From Rhabditophanes sp. KR3021 (taxonomy: Eukaryota > Nematoda > Chromadorea > Rhabditida > Alloionematidae), in the NCBI GenBank assembly GCA_963281155.1, contig CAUJLY010000006.1, positions 558,001 to 622,000 of the forward strand: a DNA stretch of 64,000 nucleotides, in the 5' to 3' direction. The notes below the pieces were generated by a model. It had not been told where the DNA came from. It did no database searches and worked only from the letters and a program-made list of their open reading frames with translations. The stretch's first letter is position 1; each line of letters opens with the position of its first letter. Both the position numbers and the translations under genes were made by a program. Below are positions 21,336-32,399 of the stretch, in pieces.

Positions 21336-22524
21336 ATGGATCAGCTTCTAACTAATGCGTTGCAAACCTCTACTGAAGAGCAGAAGCATATCTTTCTAGC
21401 TTTTATCCAGCATTATCAACAAGCTCAAAGTGTTGATTTGTCAACTCAACAACTTTCAACTCAAACGTTCTTGCCTTCCTACACTTCTACACAAGTTTCA
21501 AATATTGCATCGTTTTCAAATCAGGAAAATATTCAAACAATGTAAGATGGAAGTTCAAGTGTTGCTAGTGGTGAACAAATTGCAAGAGTTAATGTTAGCC
21601 CATTACAAAATCTAACTAATGGAAATACAAGAACGGAAACATTTGGCCAAAGCATTACTACATCGAATGAAAGCTCTATGCCTATCATGAATGAGCCTAG
21701 TGAAAGCGTTGAAGATATAGAAAATCCACGAACTGCTGATTCTAATGGACTTAGATTAAAAAAGATTTCTTCAGAGATGTCGTTAGAGCGTTGGAGATCA
21801 ATGGAGATCCCGTAAATGTTGTCTTAGGTTTGAAGTCATCAAGAGGTGGAGATCAAGTTTTTTTAGTGTATGAAAATCAAGAAAATTTCCACGATCCAAG
21901 AGGGTTTCTTTTTAATAAAAAGTAAGTTATTCTTTTTGTAATTTATAAATAAAATGTTATTTTTAGAAGTGGACCAAATTTGAAACCAGATGGAAAGCTA
22001 CGAACAATTTTTTTATGTTCAAAATGTCGAAGTCTTTCCTCGCGTTTTCCACTAGTGTACAAGGCCACGGATACTCCAATTCTCCAATTTAAGGGTTTTC
22101 AACTTACAGACAATTATGGAGTTCATTTTGATCCATGTGAAGGGTATTCATTATTCTAGCGTTGCCAATGTTACCAGCAAGTTTAATGTTGATTCAATGG
22201 CAGGAAGTCAAATTAAAGTTTAGGCTTTTCGCCATTGAATTCTTAACCAATTCATCTCATTGTACAAATTTAAATGAATTTATTAATTATCTTGAAATTA
22301 ACTGGTTTGGAAGCATGGAGGACATTGAAAAGTTATGTAAATGGAGAGTTGTCACAAGAAACACAAATTCTTCCAAAAGTTTAAATAGGAGTATGGACAA
22401 AATTTTGAAGAGGAACAAAACAGCGTTGCCAGCAACAAATACTGTTAGTCCCGAAATGGAAATTCTTTGTGAAGAAGCGTTGTTGAAAATTGCTAGACTG
22501 AGTTTCTTAAACCACGTTAGTTAA
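21336..22524 (+). pseudogene. Mutator-like (MULE) transposon relic
   Basis: The relic starts with a Gln/Ser/Thr-rich leader (MDQLLTNALQTSTEEQKH), interrupted by an in-frame TAA at 21543, and then changes frame into LGLKSSRGGDQVFLVYENQE. A likely intron (21922-21966, GTAAGT...TTTTTAG) precedes a zinc-binding-like segment (LCSKCRSL ... HFDPCEGY). After another stop, 22162-22524 gives LEINWFGSMEDIEKLCKWRV then NTNSSKSLNRSMDK, which parallels the W-F-G ... W ... N-T-N-x-x-E-x-x-H end of Mutator-like transposases. The DDE catalytic core between these parts is missing, so this is an internally deleted, dead element. Family assignment is from pattern only. Confidence 0.5.
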
Positions 22525-23110
22525 ATTTGTCCTGCGTTTTATATCTAACTATGTAAAATTGGAAGTAGAACATCGTTTATTTAATTATAAACATACATAC
22601 AAGTACTAGTATAGCGATTGGAAAATAAAGACATGTAGTGTCAAAGATGTATTTAAAAACAAATTTATTTGATACTTTATTATTAACATAAAATTAATAT
22701 ATATTAAATGTGCTGATTCAAGACAATATGTATCTAAAAACTTCAAATGTAACTGAACTGCGATTATCAAGATTGATCAGATGAAACTAATTACAACACA
22801 TGTTATTCTACTTCTAAACGTATTGTAAATAACATTCCAAAGGTCTAGAAGAATCCAATTCAAAGGCTTAGAGGAATTACATTCTTGACTGATTATGACT
22901 AATTGTTATCGCTTAAAAATGCAACGTCACCAAACATTCATTTGTTATTTAACAAATAAATTAATATTTAAAAACAGATTTAGCATTTTTTTAATCGCAT
23001 GTTTTTTATGGTCAAATATATGGATGCGCTGACATCAGTTTTTCGGACAAAATAAACAATTTTATGTATAAAAGGATAATCCAATTAGTGAGAGGTATCA
23101 TTTAAAAAAC
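22525..23110. other. Intergenic with protease promoter
   Basis: No coding signal. Ends with the TATA box of the cathepsin gene. Confidence 0.5.
23067..23075 (+). promoter_or_regulatory. TATA box
   Basis: TATAAAAGG, 35 bases before the ATG of the cysteine protease gene, leaving a very short 5' UTR. Confidence 0.65.
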
Positions 23111-24150
23111 ATGACTTTTTTTACTAGTATTGCTTTCATCACTTTGGCTCTTTGTCTTACCATCAAAGCCAATCCTATCATTCAAGAGCAAGAATGGGAT
23201 TTGTACAAGACTGAGTTCCGCAAGGCTTATGCTAATTCTATTGAAGACAAGTTCCGAAAAAATATTTTCTTGAAGCAATTACAACTTGTTCAAACATCCA
23301 ATGAAAAATACAGCAAAGGGGAAATTACTTTTGAAATGGAAATTAATGCCTTTTCAGACCATACCAAAAGTGAACTTCAGGCTTTAAAGGGATTGAAGAG
23401 GACGTCTACTTCTCTATCCTCAGCTATCATATGGACCCCAGAATCAAATATTACCGTTCCATCAAGTGTAGATTGTCGTAAACTCGGACTTGTTACTGAA
23501 GTTAAGGATCAAGGAAAATGTGGATCTTGCTTTATTTTCAGTGCCATTGGAGCATTGGAAGGGCAACATAAGAAATCTACCGGAAAATTGGTTTCTTTGT
23601 CTGAACAAAATGTCTTAGATTGTAAGGGAGCTGATCAATGCGAAGGTGGATGGCCATCCGACGTTTACCAATTCATCAACACGGAAAAAGGGGTTGATAC
23701 TGAAGTAAGTTATCCATACAAGGCCAGTGAATCTCAATGTCGTTTCAAAAATGCTAAAGTTGGAGCTACCTGCAAATATGATTTTTTCCAAATAAAAGTT
23801 GGAGATGAAATTGCATTGAAGGCCGCTATATTTTCAGCAGGTCCAATTTCGATTGGGATTGATGCCAAGTAAGTGATTTTTATAAGTGAGGGACATTTTA
23901 TATTTTCAGCCACGCTTCTTTCTTTGGATACAAGAGCGGGATTTGGAGCGAACCAGATTGCTCTAGCACACAATTAGACCATGCTGTTTTAGCCGTTGGA
24001 TATGGAACATGCCAAAAGACTGGAAAAGATTATTACATCGTAAAGAACTCATGGAATAAATCCTGGGGACTTAAAGGATATTTTCTATTGGAACGCAATG
24101 CCGGGAACAAATGCGGTGTTGCTACCCTTGCAACTTTCCCAAAAGTTTAA
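23111..24150 (+). CDS. Secreted cathepsin L-like cysteine protease (C1A)
   Basis: Exons 23111-23868 and 23910-24150, with a 41-bp phase-2 intron, encode 332 residues. Signal peptide 1-18, then an I29-type propeptide (residues about 27-90, WDLYKTEFRKAY ... EINAFSDHTKSE), then the papain-fold mature enzyme beginning near VPSSVDCRKLG. The catalytic set is complete: Q134 of the oxyanion hole, C140 (KCGSC), H277 (LDHAVLAVGYG) and N299 (KNSWNKSWG). SEQNVLDC and CEGGWPSDVY are also conserved. The usual Trp after the catalytic Cys is Phe here (CGSCFIFS), and ERFNIN spacing in the propeptide is only partial. The length is normal for the family. A digestive or extracellular protease is likely. The promoter is compact with a TATA box, and AATAAA lies near 24240. 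Confidence 0.92.
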
Positions 24151-24269
24151 TTAAAACAAATTAATCAACTAATAACTATCTTATTAAAACCAAATTACCA
24201 AACTTAGTAAAATTAAATTAACTTGACTTATCAAAAATGAATAAACATAATTGATTTAAAGTAATGTTA

Positions 24270-24890
24270 TTTTACTTATAAATGAGTTTACACAGTATTT
24301 ACAATAAGGTATAATTTTAACAATAAAATGGTAGAATATACTTTCCGGCGCATTTCTTTCTTGTTTTGGATCTTTGATGGAAGGTATTGAAGTTCTTGAT
24401 GTGGCGGAGTAGAATTCCCTTCCAGGAACGTGTTGAGGGTCCTTTGGGACATAAGTCTCGTCATCCATAACAATGACCATTTTTTTATTGTTTACCTTTT
24501 CATACAACTTCTTGCCCTTAGTGGCTTGCTTGACTGTTATTTCGGGACCATGACCTTTACAAAGCTACGTCTCTTCAATACCTTGGTTTTGATCCTATGG
24601 AAGGTACTTTTGATGTTTTTAAAGTGTGGCTTCCGGTCCGACAAGATGTTGAAGGGTTTTTGTCCAAAGTTTTCTTGACCTTTGCGATGAGCCTTGAATT
24701 TGGTTTTCGGCCGGGAGGCGCCTTAGTGGCAATTTTCCCATTCGTCTGAGACCGCTTGATGATTCCTTGAATAGTTTGTCTCAGATAACCCGCAGCAACA
24801 AATATCTTGACCGCTTCTTTAACCTTGTCTTTACCTAATGTTTTATATTTTTGGACAACTTCTTTTGCTAAGGCATCTCTAGGGCTATCT
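24270..24890 (-). pseudogene. Tc1/mariner transposase relic
   Basis: On the minus strand the N-terminal helix-turn-helix region is visible (AAGYLRQTIQGIIKR, then GKIATKAPPGRKP), with a frame break near 24560. It is followed by MVIVMDDETY, corresponding to the second catalytic Asp block (DDE/DDD). The C-terminal third including the last acidic residue is replaced by unrelated sequence. It is therefore dead. A 17-base string just beyond its 5' side (24882-24898) recurs at 1959-1975 and may be part of the element's flank. Confidence 0.65.
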
Positions 24891-24898
24891 AACTACAG

Positions 24899-26154
24899 TA
24901 AGTTGAAGATGCCTGCACATCATATGATCTTATGGCGATCATTATGGTAAAGTGCAAAGTTAATATGGGACACCCTTTACATGTAAATGTTTATATTCAA
25001 ATTCAATAACATTTCTTTACATAATTAGTAATAATTAACCGGATCCATTATTTTATATAATAAATATTCTGTACATTGTTGATTGTTAAAAATGATGTAG
25101 ATGAAAATACACTTAATGAACAAAATTACAAATACTTTCGTGGAATGGTAGTATTTAGAAAATAACGATGGATTTCCTTCCAACTTCAAATCTGTTTTCT
25201 GATTTGATTCTGCTTTGATAAATCAGCTGAACTCAGATCATAAATCAGAAAAATAAAACAATTTCTGATTTGAACTGAGGTATAATCAAAATCATAAAAA
25301 TCGAAAACCCGATAAATTAGTATAATTTCATAATTGTTAATAAGACTGGCATTATTATAGTTGATATTTTTGGCGATCAAGTGTTCAGAATGTGTAAAGT
25401 TTCAGTTTTTAAAGATGAGTATCAAATTTCTTAATTTTGAATGCGTTGTTTATTGAATTCAAATTTCTACTCTATTGAAACATTGTCGAGCCATCCATTA
25501 ATCCAATTCTTTACTTATCTAATACAGCTATAGATTTCAAATTAGTATCATTAGATAGAGAATACGTATAAAGACATTTTTGTACCACAAACACCTTAGG
25601 TGTTAGAGGCAAAAATCAACAAAGTTGCACGTCTTTAAGAAATTCAAGTGTCATTACAAATTTTTGATTAAAATGTAGTCATCTCGCCAGATCCATGATG
25701 TTCGATCACTGTTTGCTTGGATCTACGAGGATATTAAAAAATTAACTATGTGGTACTTTTGGCCTGGCAAACGATATTATTGTGTTTAACATCCCTCAGT
25801 TTTAACTTAATTGTACTTCTTTTCTTTTGCTTTGTTATTGTAGACTGATTAGAAATACTCCGATAAAGTTTTATCTTAGTATTTATATGAATATATATTT
25901 ATAGTGATTAATAGTTAAATGTAAAGGAAAGTAATAAAAATGATATTTGAACTTGTAAATTGAATAAATTAAATAATTTACATTCAAATTTAATTAATAA
26001 TTGGTAAACAAAATTCTTTAAAAGATCATGCTAATTAGTTAAATTTAGTTTCCCACGACGACATATTTTTTGAATAAATTAGGTGTGGCTCGACTGCAAG
26101 TTTTGTGCGGACCTTTTAACAAAATCGGCAGCAAAATTTTTGTGTGCATGTACT
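24899..26154. other. Long intergenic stretch
   Basis: AT-rich, with no supported gene. Near its right end (26086-26150) a G/C-richer patch, GTGTGGCTCGACTGCAAG and onward, resembles 57143-57210 and may be a common repeat fragment. Confidence 0.4.
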
Positions 26155-26670
26155 TGTAAGTATTTGATCCATATAGTGAAATCGCCAATGTTTATACAAA
26201 TTTTGATTATTCAAATCATTTACTTACAATTAACGATACCTCTCTATTATTCATCCTTCCAGTTTCATACTTAATATTCTTCTATTTACTATATCAAAGA
26301 TATTCAGGTAGCAACTTATCTTTACAATTTTCAACTTTACAAAAATCCCTAATGCAACAAACAATTCTAATTACAACTTCATACTTCTTAGCAGCAATTA
26401 CCTACACATATTATAGTTTTAATCCAGAAAATAACATATTTTCAGTTATCTGCAGTTTAATGTGGATATTCAGTCATTTTGGTGCAAGTTTGGTTTATAT
26501 ATTTATCAATTCAATCCCATATTTTATTGCATTTTGTTCTAAATAAAGTTAAAATTATTTTGAGTAATGCCAAGAAAGATACTTATTTAAAGAATCCGCA
26601 CAGAATAAATAATAATACATTCTCAAGAAATCCAAACCAAGTTAATCCCTTAGCTATAATTATAGATTAA
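26155..26670 (+). pseudogene. srt-like receptor pseudogene (3' part only)
   Basis: Strongly similar at DNA level to 27520-27990 of the intact receptor downstream, for example ATGCAACAAACAATTCTAAT and AGTTTAATGTGGATATTCAG. It covers TM5 to the C-terminal tail (SLMWIFSHFGASLVYIF). All upstream exons are missing and a frame change occurs near 26505. It is a truncated tandem duplicate. Confidence 0.8.
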
Positions 26671-26825
26671 CAATTACATTATTTGAAAATAAATTTATTT
26701 AAAAAAGGAGTAACTGTTACTTATTTACATTCATAAAGTTCTTTATTCTGTTTGCAATTAAACATAATTGGATAATAATCATACAAAAAACATGTTATTT
26801 GGTATTTTCACCTTTTAAAAATTAG

Positions 26826-26833
26826 TATAAAAG
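26826..26833 (+). promoter_or_regulatory. TATA box
   Basis: TATAAAAG, 32 bases before the ATG at 26866. Confidence 0.6.
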
Positions 26834-26865
26834 AAAACATTTCAACGTAATCATTCAAAAAGAGA

Positions 26866-27998
26866 ATGTTTTATTTATCTCCAATAATTTTTGAACAATA
26901 CTACAACTGTAATCAAAGAAGTTATGAAGAATGGAGAGAAGAAAGATCACCCAACTTATATTTGGGAATTGTTTACATGAGTCTTGGAGTAATTTTTATA
27001 AGTTTATATATTCCTAGTGTTTGTACACTTCGTAGTAAAGAATTTGTTAAGATTTCTGCTTATAAGATAATGGTAAGAGATTGATATAAACTTAAGTATT
27101 ATCATTTTAGTTTGTTCTTGGCATAATTGACATTATAGCTTTGTCTATTATATGCTTATTGGCGGGATATTTTACAATTACTGGCTCAATATTTTGTTTG
27201 AATCAGAAGCTAAATTATTTTACTGGAATGATTGCTTTAGGTATGTTAAGAACAAAATATTTTTAACTGTCTATTTTATTAGGTTGTTGGTGTTCAAGTT
27301 GTTTAATAAACTATATTTTGGCATTTTCAAGAATTTTTGAACTTTACAATCCTTACACATGTAATCTAATATTTGATGGTAATAGAACATACATTGTCTT
27401 GTTAATTCCAATCTCTTATGGAACATATTTTGCACTATTTACTAGTCCTTTATTATATACAAGCAAATCTTATGCTTTGAGTGTTGACCCATACAGTCAA
27501 ATTGAAAATCCTTATCCGAGTGATTTTGATTATTCAAATTCTTTACTTACGATCAACGATACTTCTCTGTTATTTATTCTTCCAGCTTCATACCTGATCT
27601 TTTTCTATCTATTATATCAGAAATATTCAGGAAGTAAAACTAAATTACAATTTTCAAATCTCCAAAAAACATTAATGCAACAAACTATTCTCATAACAAC
27701 TTCCTATTTTCTAGCATCACTTTCATACACCTACTTCAGTTTCAATCAAGAAAATATAATATTTTCAGTTTGGGGAAGTTTAATGTGGATATTTAGTCAT
27801 TCCGGTGCAAGCTTAGTTTATATATTTTTAAACAAATCAATCCAATCACACATCATTTCAAATTATCTGCCAAAGGCAATCAAAAAATTATTCAAAAGTA
27901 AATCAAAGGATAAAAGAAATCCAACGACATTTCATCCATCAGCTGCTGCTACAAAATCTATTCGTAGTAGAAGTTGGAATGCAGTGATACCAATATAA
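26866..27998 (+). CDS. srt-family chemoreceptor (7TM)
   Basis: Three exons, 26866-27072, 27111-27240 and 27283-27998 (introns of 38 and 42 bp), encode 350 residues. Hallmarks of the srt family are present: the N-terminal YNC...EEWREERSPNLYLG, TM1 ending in Y(I/V)P, AYKIM at the exon 1 end, a Cys-rich TM3 start (GCWCSSCLINYILAFSR) and the late SLMWIFSHSGASLVYI. Seven membrane segments are visible and the Lys/Arg/Ser-rich tail is cytoplasmic. The exon junctions restore frame and family motifs (KIM|FVLGIIDI, IAL-G|CWCSS), which fixes the splice sites. The same family is intact at 49731-50790 and broken at 26155 and 47910. The role inferred from the family is chemosensation. Confidence 0.88.
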
Positions 27999-28215
27999 AA
28001 AAACGACAAATAAGATTTTAATGACGACAATTACCCCATTAACTAGATTCTATTTTTTAGAATACGATTATTTTGTACCATCTACGTAACTTATACACAT
28101 TTAATTTTGTCTACATTATTTGTATCGAAGTGTTTGTTGTTATTCACCAATTTTTAACATGAACATTCTTATCCTCACCAATTTATTGGCAATAAATATT
28201 TACTTCTTATTCCAT

Positions 28216-29136
28216 CATGGTATTAAATGAGGATTTATTTCATATAATCTATCAAACAATGTGTTATCTTGCATTATTTGGAAATATCGTTGTTTTTGTA
28301 TAATCTTATTTATTAAATCAAAAAGAAAAGATGATTGTACTCGATTGGTTCTTTTCGGAAGATTAGCTGATATATTAATTGTATTTTGTTTAAATCCAAT
28401 GATGGATCAACGATATTTAAATTTTATTTATGGTGTTTCTTCCCAAGGATTGGCACGTGAAATTGGTGGAGATGTTTGGGCATTTGTATTTGTTTGTTTA
28501 GAACTGGCTTGTATTCCTTTTGTGGCAATATGTATTGAGATGACTTTTTTTATACAATTTAATGTTTTGTGTGCTAAAAGATATGCGTATTATTTGACAA
28601 ATTTTGAAAAAGGAATCTAATGAATCTGCTGCTAATATTACAAGAGTATGTTATCAGTATTTGTGTTCAATCTAATATTTTAATTATTTTAGAAAAGTCA
28701 TTTATTAGACGAATATACAAATTCAAACCATTCAATACTAATTTTTAAATTCAATTTGGAACCGTACTTTATCATAGTATTTCTCAGTAATAGCGTTGGA
28801 ATAGCAATCTTACCCTTATGTCCATTCTTGTTCAAATTTATACCATTAAAGAAAGAACTGAATAAATCTATAATAAAAGCCAGAACAAATACAGTAGCAC
28901 TTCTTCGTAGAGCAATATTTAAACTTGAAGTAGCAGTCTTTCCAGTCATTTGTATTTGTACTTTACCTCTATCAACTTTTACTATTAAAATGATTTTCTT
29001 TCCACAAATATTTTCAACAGCATTTAATGATTGGTTTTTGGTATTTGGACAATTGATGCCTGTTTTATATTTTATGATTTCTCCTTTTATAGCACTTTAT
29101 TTAGTTTATGATTTTCCGTTTCATAAAAAAGGGTGA
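28216..29136 (+). pseudogene. 7TM chemoreceptor pseudogene (duplicate of 29438-30493)
   Basis: Reads MVLNEDLFHIIYQTMCYLAL, then needs a one-base shift near 28296 (T-run) to continue as KRKDDCTRLVLFGRLADILI. After FEKGI it stops at 28618 where the intact paralog continues for another 30 residues (TM4 to loop). A 46-bp intron-like gap leads to an exon at 28693-29136 (HLLDEYTNSNHSIL ... FKFIPLKKELNKS) that is well preserved. One frameshift plus an internal deletion make it non-functional as read. Confidence 0.75.
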
Positions 29137-29437
29137 AAGTTAGAAATGTTCAAGTTTCCAACATTTCAAAGAAAATTAAAATAAATGTAATGATTTGAAG
29201 TCAAAAAAATTCATTCAGAAGTAATTAGACTTTTATATCTCCAAAATTTGACGTAAAAAAATATTAAAGTATAATAATTTATTGTATTCATTGATAAACA
29301 TTATTGCGTTTTGCATTTTTAAGTAGAAATATTTTCGTTTTTATAAAAATTTCTTTTCTTTTTAAAATAACACCAAGTTTTGACTTGTCTATTATCTTGA
29401 TAAATAACATAATTTTATTATTTTGATATTCTTTAGA

Positions 29438-30493
29438 ATGTTTAATACTGAAAATTGGCATCATATAACTTTTCAATGTATGTGCTATGTAGCAATTGCA
29501 GAAAATCTATTAGCTTTTTTCTTAATTTGGTTTGAACCAGGGAAGACGGATTATTGTACAAAATTTATTATGTACGGAAGATTACCTGATGCCCTTATAA
29601 TGTTATGTAGTAATCCTATTCTTGATTTCGATTTTCTTGATTTTACATTTGGTATTTCTGTTCAAGGACTAGCCCATAAATTAGGAGGTAGCAATTTGTC
29701 AATGGTGTTTAGTATGATGGCACTTATTTGTATATCATTTACAGTTATTGCAATCCAAAGCCCATTTTTTATTAGATACAATGTGTTTTGTGCTAAACGT
29801 TCTCCATATTACTTGAATTTATTTGAAAAGTTATTTTTTATTAATGCAAGTATAGCATTCCCTATTTTAATGTTTATATATATACCAAGTTTTATTGAAA
29901 CAAATAATAAAGCTGTTTTTGAATATTCAAACGTATGTTTATTCAGTTTCAATTTATACATTATTTTTTAGACAACACATCTATTAGACAAATATCTTAA
30001 CTCTAGTTATTCAATTCTAATTTATCGTTTGCAAACAGACTTAATCAATGTTTTGGCTTTTGGGAGTATGGTCTTTATATTAGTAATTTTACCAGTTTAC
30101 AGCTTTACATTTAAATTCATACCACTAAGAAAAGAACTTCACAACTGTACAAAGAAAGCCAAAACAAACACAGTTAAAGTTCTTCAATCCGCAATATTCA
30201 AACTTGAGTTAACAATAATTCCAGCTGTTTTTATTGCAGCATTGCCATTTGCCGCTTTTTGCTTTTTTATGATTTTAATACCAAAAGATTTTCCAAAAGT
30301 TTACATACATTGGTTTAGAACCATAACTGAACTTTTCATGGGCTTTTATTTTATGATTACTCCTATAGTTGCTCTTTATTGTGTTTATGAATTTCAATTT
30401 AGTAAAAAGCTAAAGAAACCTATCCGAGTTTTACCTTCTGGTTCAAACAAAATTCAGGAATTACCTAATGATTTAAACAAAATGCAAGCATAA
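29438..30493 (+). CDS. Serpentine chemoreceptor (7TM), unassigned family
   Basis: Exons 29438-29932 and 29972-30493, with a 39-bp phase-0 intron, encode 338 residues. Seven hydrophobic segments are visible. Conserved blocks shared with its two broken neighbours include ENLLAFFLIWFEP, C(A)KRSPYYL after TM3, FKFIPL(R/K)KEL at the TM5 end and TNTV(K/A)(V/L)L..AIFKLE leading into TM6. The tail carries a short repeat (SNKIQELPNDLNKMQ). The start ATG (MFNTENW) is conserved with the paralog at 30937. The general look is of the large nematode chemoreceptor superfamilies, but I cannot name the family. It is the only intact member of this local trio. Confidence 0.78.
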
Positions 30494-30936
30494 TCAAATT
30501 CAATCTTTTAATTACCACATTATAGCTCGGATAGACATATTATGATGCCCAATGTTTTTTGTATTTAAAAAATCACTTAATAATATTTTTGGTTTTGTAT
30601 TGAATAAAGATACAATAACTTTCATTTATATTTAATAATTATGTATTAATGTTGTTTGAAGACAATTTATAAGACTATATTTATGGCTACATATGGAATG
30701 TTCCATTTGTAAGAGAACGTTCCGCATTTTTGATTATTTTGTTTAAACCATTTAAAAAAGATGATTTCTCGTTTCATAGAAATTTTTAAAACTTCATAAT
30801 TTGACGTAAAAAAGCATTGAATTATAATTTATTGTATTAATAAAAATTTCTTTTGTTTTTGAATTAACGACATGTTTTGACTTGTTTAATTATCTTACCA
30901 ACTCAAATAGTTTTATTATTCACAAGATTCTTTAGA
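30494..30936. other. Intergenic between receptor and pseudogene
   Basis: AT-rich. The last 150 bases resemble the region just upstream of 29438, as expected for a duplicated promoter. Confidence 0.45.
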
Positions 30937-31193
30937 ATGTTTGATACTGAAAATTGGTATCTTATTACATTTAGAGGTTTGTACTATGTAGCAATTGTAG
31001 AAAATCTTTTAGCTTTTTTCCTAATTTGGTTTGAACCAGAAAAGAGGGATGAGTGTACAAAATCTATTATGTTTGGAAGATTGCCTGAAACATTTTTAAT
31101 GTTTTGTGCTAAACGATCTCCATATTACTTGCCTTTATTAGAAAAGATATTTTTTGTATTTTCAAGTATAGCATATCCTATGTCACTATCACC
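30937..31193 (+). pseudogene. 7TM receptor pseudogene with internal deletion
   Basis: Starts MFDTENWYLITFRG like 29438 and runs to GRLPETFLM, then jumps directly to FCAKRSPYYLPLLEK. About 80 residues (TM2-TM3 and loops) are missing, apparently joined at a short repeat (AATG/TTTTGTG). After SIAYPM the receptor sequence ends and unrelated sequence begins. Non-functional as a 7TM protein. Confidence 0.8.
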
Positions 31194-31493
31194 TTCTCCC
31201 AAAAGAAAATGATGATAAGGAAGAAAAAAAGCCTATTGATTTAAAAAAGGAGGAAGACGAGAATTTTGAGGATATCTTTCAAAGACTAGCCATTGACGAT
31301 GGACAAGAAGAAAGCAAAGTTGCCAAAATTGATGAAGACAACAATGACCGACAAAAAAGTGAAGTATGTTGGACGTAAACCTTCTACCTCATCAGCACCC
31401 GGAAACAAATTTGTCCATTACAGAGAACAAAAAATCCTGCTCTCTCAAATTTTGGATGTGACTGAAGCTGAACTAGAAGGCTTCAAAATCTAG
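31194..31493 (+). pseudogene. Acidic/basic gene fragment, unrecognised
   Basis: The sequence is a coding-like stretch rich in Glu/Asp/Lys (KEENDDKEEKKPIDLKK-type in one frame, FEDIFQRLAIDDGQEESK) that then needs a frame change to read VKYVGRKPSTSSAPGNKF and YREQKILLSQILDVTEAELE before a stop at 31491. It is fused to the broken receptor upstream, and no start codon of its own is evident. It looks like the 3' part of a host gene carried here by rearrangement or retroposition. I do not know the family. Confidence 0.4.
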
Positions 31494-31956
31494 TGGGGTT
31501 TTATTTTAACGTTAGGCAATGATGGGACTTTTTAAGATATCTAGGCATTAAATGAATTGGGAATAATTGTTGGATATTTACATATAAATATCCGATCAAA
31601 TAATAAATAGATGAATAATTTTTTGTAATGCTTTAGTGAATAAATTGTATTATTAATGAATGGGTGTATTTTTTAAATGGTTTTAGTGTATTTTATTTTG
31701 CAGTTGAAATACCATGATTGTTCTTATTTTTATAAATCTTTAACAGCACTTTCTTCAAAAATAATACTTTTTTATATTATCAAGTATTGTTTATAGTTAG
31801 TCTTTTGTTACCTTTCACACAATCTAGGGTGGTATGCATCCAACCTTTGATCATCAATAATTTGGTGATAAGGAAATTATTGAATATTTTGACTGCGAAA
31901 CTTATTCATTCAACATTTATTAATATTTATCACTTCTAAATATATTATTTTATAGA
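31494..31956. other. Intergenic, nothing recognised
   Basis: AT-rich; no coding signal. Confidence 0.45.
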
Positions 31957-32282
31957 ATGGCAACTTCAATGCGATGCCCAAATTATGAAAAATTGGCTCA
32001 AAGCAATCCCTTCGCAAATGCTGAGTTAATACTAACGAATGGAACAATTAAGGTTTCCAAAATTGTGCTCTGTTATTACAGCAATTACTTTTATGATTTA
32101 TTCATGAAAGATTCGACCAAAGGTAAGTGAGTAAATATTTAAGGTTAAAATATTTTGATACTTTTCAGACAAATTTGAGATACTAGAAATTGAACTGGCC
32201 CATTTTAATTGTTATTTCGAAGTTATGCAGAAAGCTGAAACATTTGTTCTTGATGGGGAGTCTATTTTCAAACTTTCTTAAA
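31957..32282 (+). pseudogene. Truncated BTB-domain gene
   Basis: Two exons, 31957-32122 and 32169-32282, with a 46-bp phase-1 intron, give a 93-residue BTB core: FANAELILTNGTIKVSKIVL (beta sheet and hairpin), YYSNYFYDLFMKDSTKD, then a second half ending at an early stop. The intron position and sequence match exon 1/2 of the BTB-Kelch gene at 34956-33177 (FNDAELVFSDGSMKVSRMIL, HSKYFFDLLTKD). BACK and Kelch parts are absent. It is either a remnant of a duplicated BTB-Kelch gene or a mini-BTB protein able to form dimers. I favour remnant. Confidence 0.6.
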
Positions 32283-32399
32283 ATTGCATCTGTAATAAAT
32301 CACAATTTCAAATAGATCCTTATGAGTTAATAGTAAAATGAATTGGGTCAAGGAAGTGAAGCAACTATATTTTACGTAAAACAGTTTTTATCAAATCAC

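Noticed and set aside
28698..28949. Minus-strand open frame
   Set aside because: Antisense of a receptor exon, no homolog, no start context.
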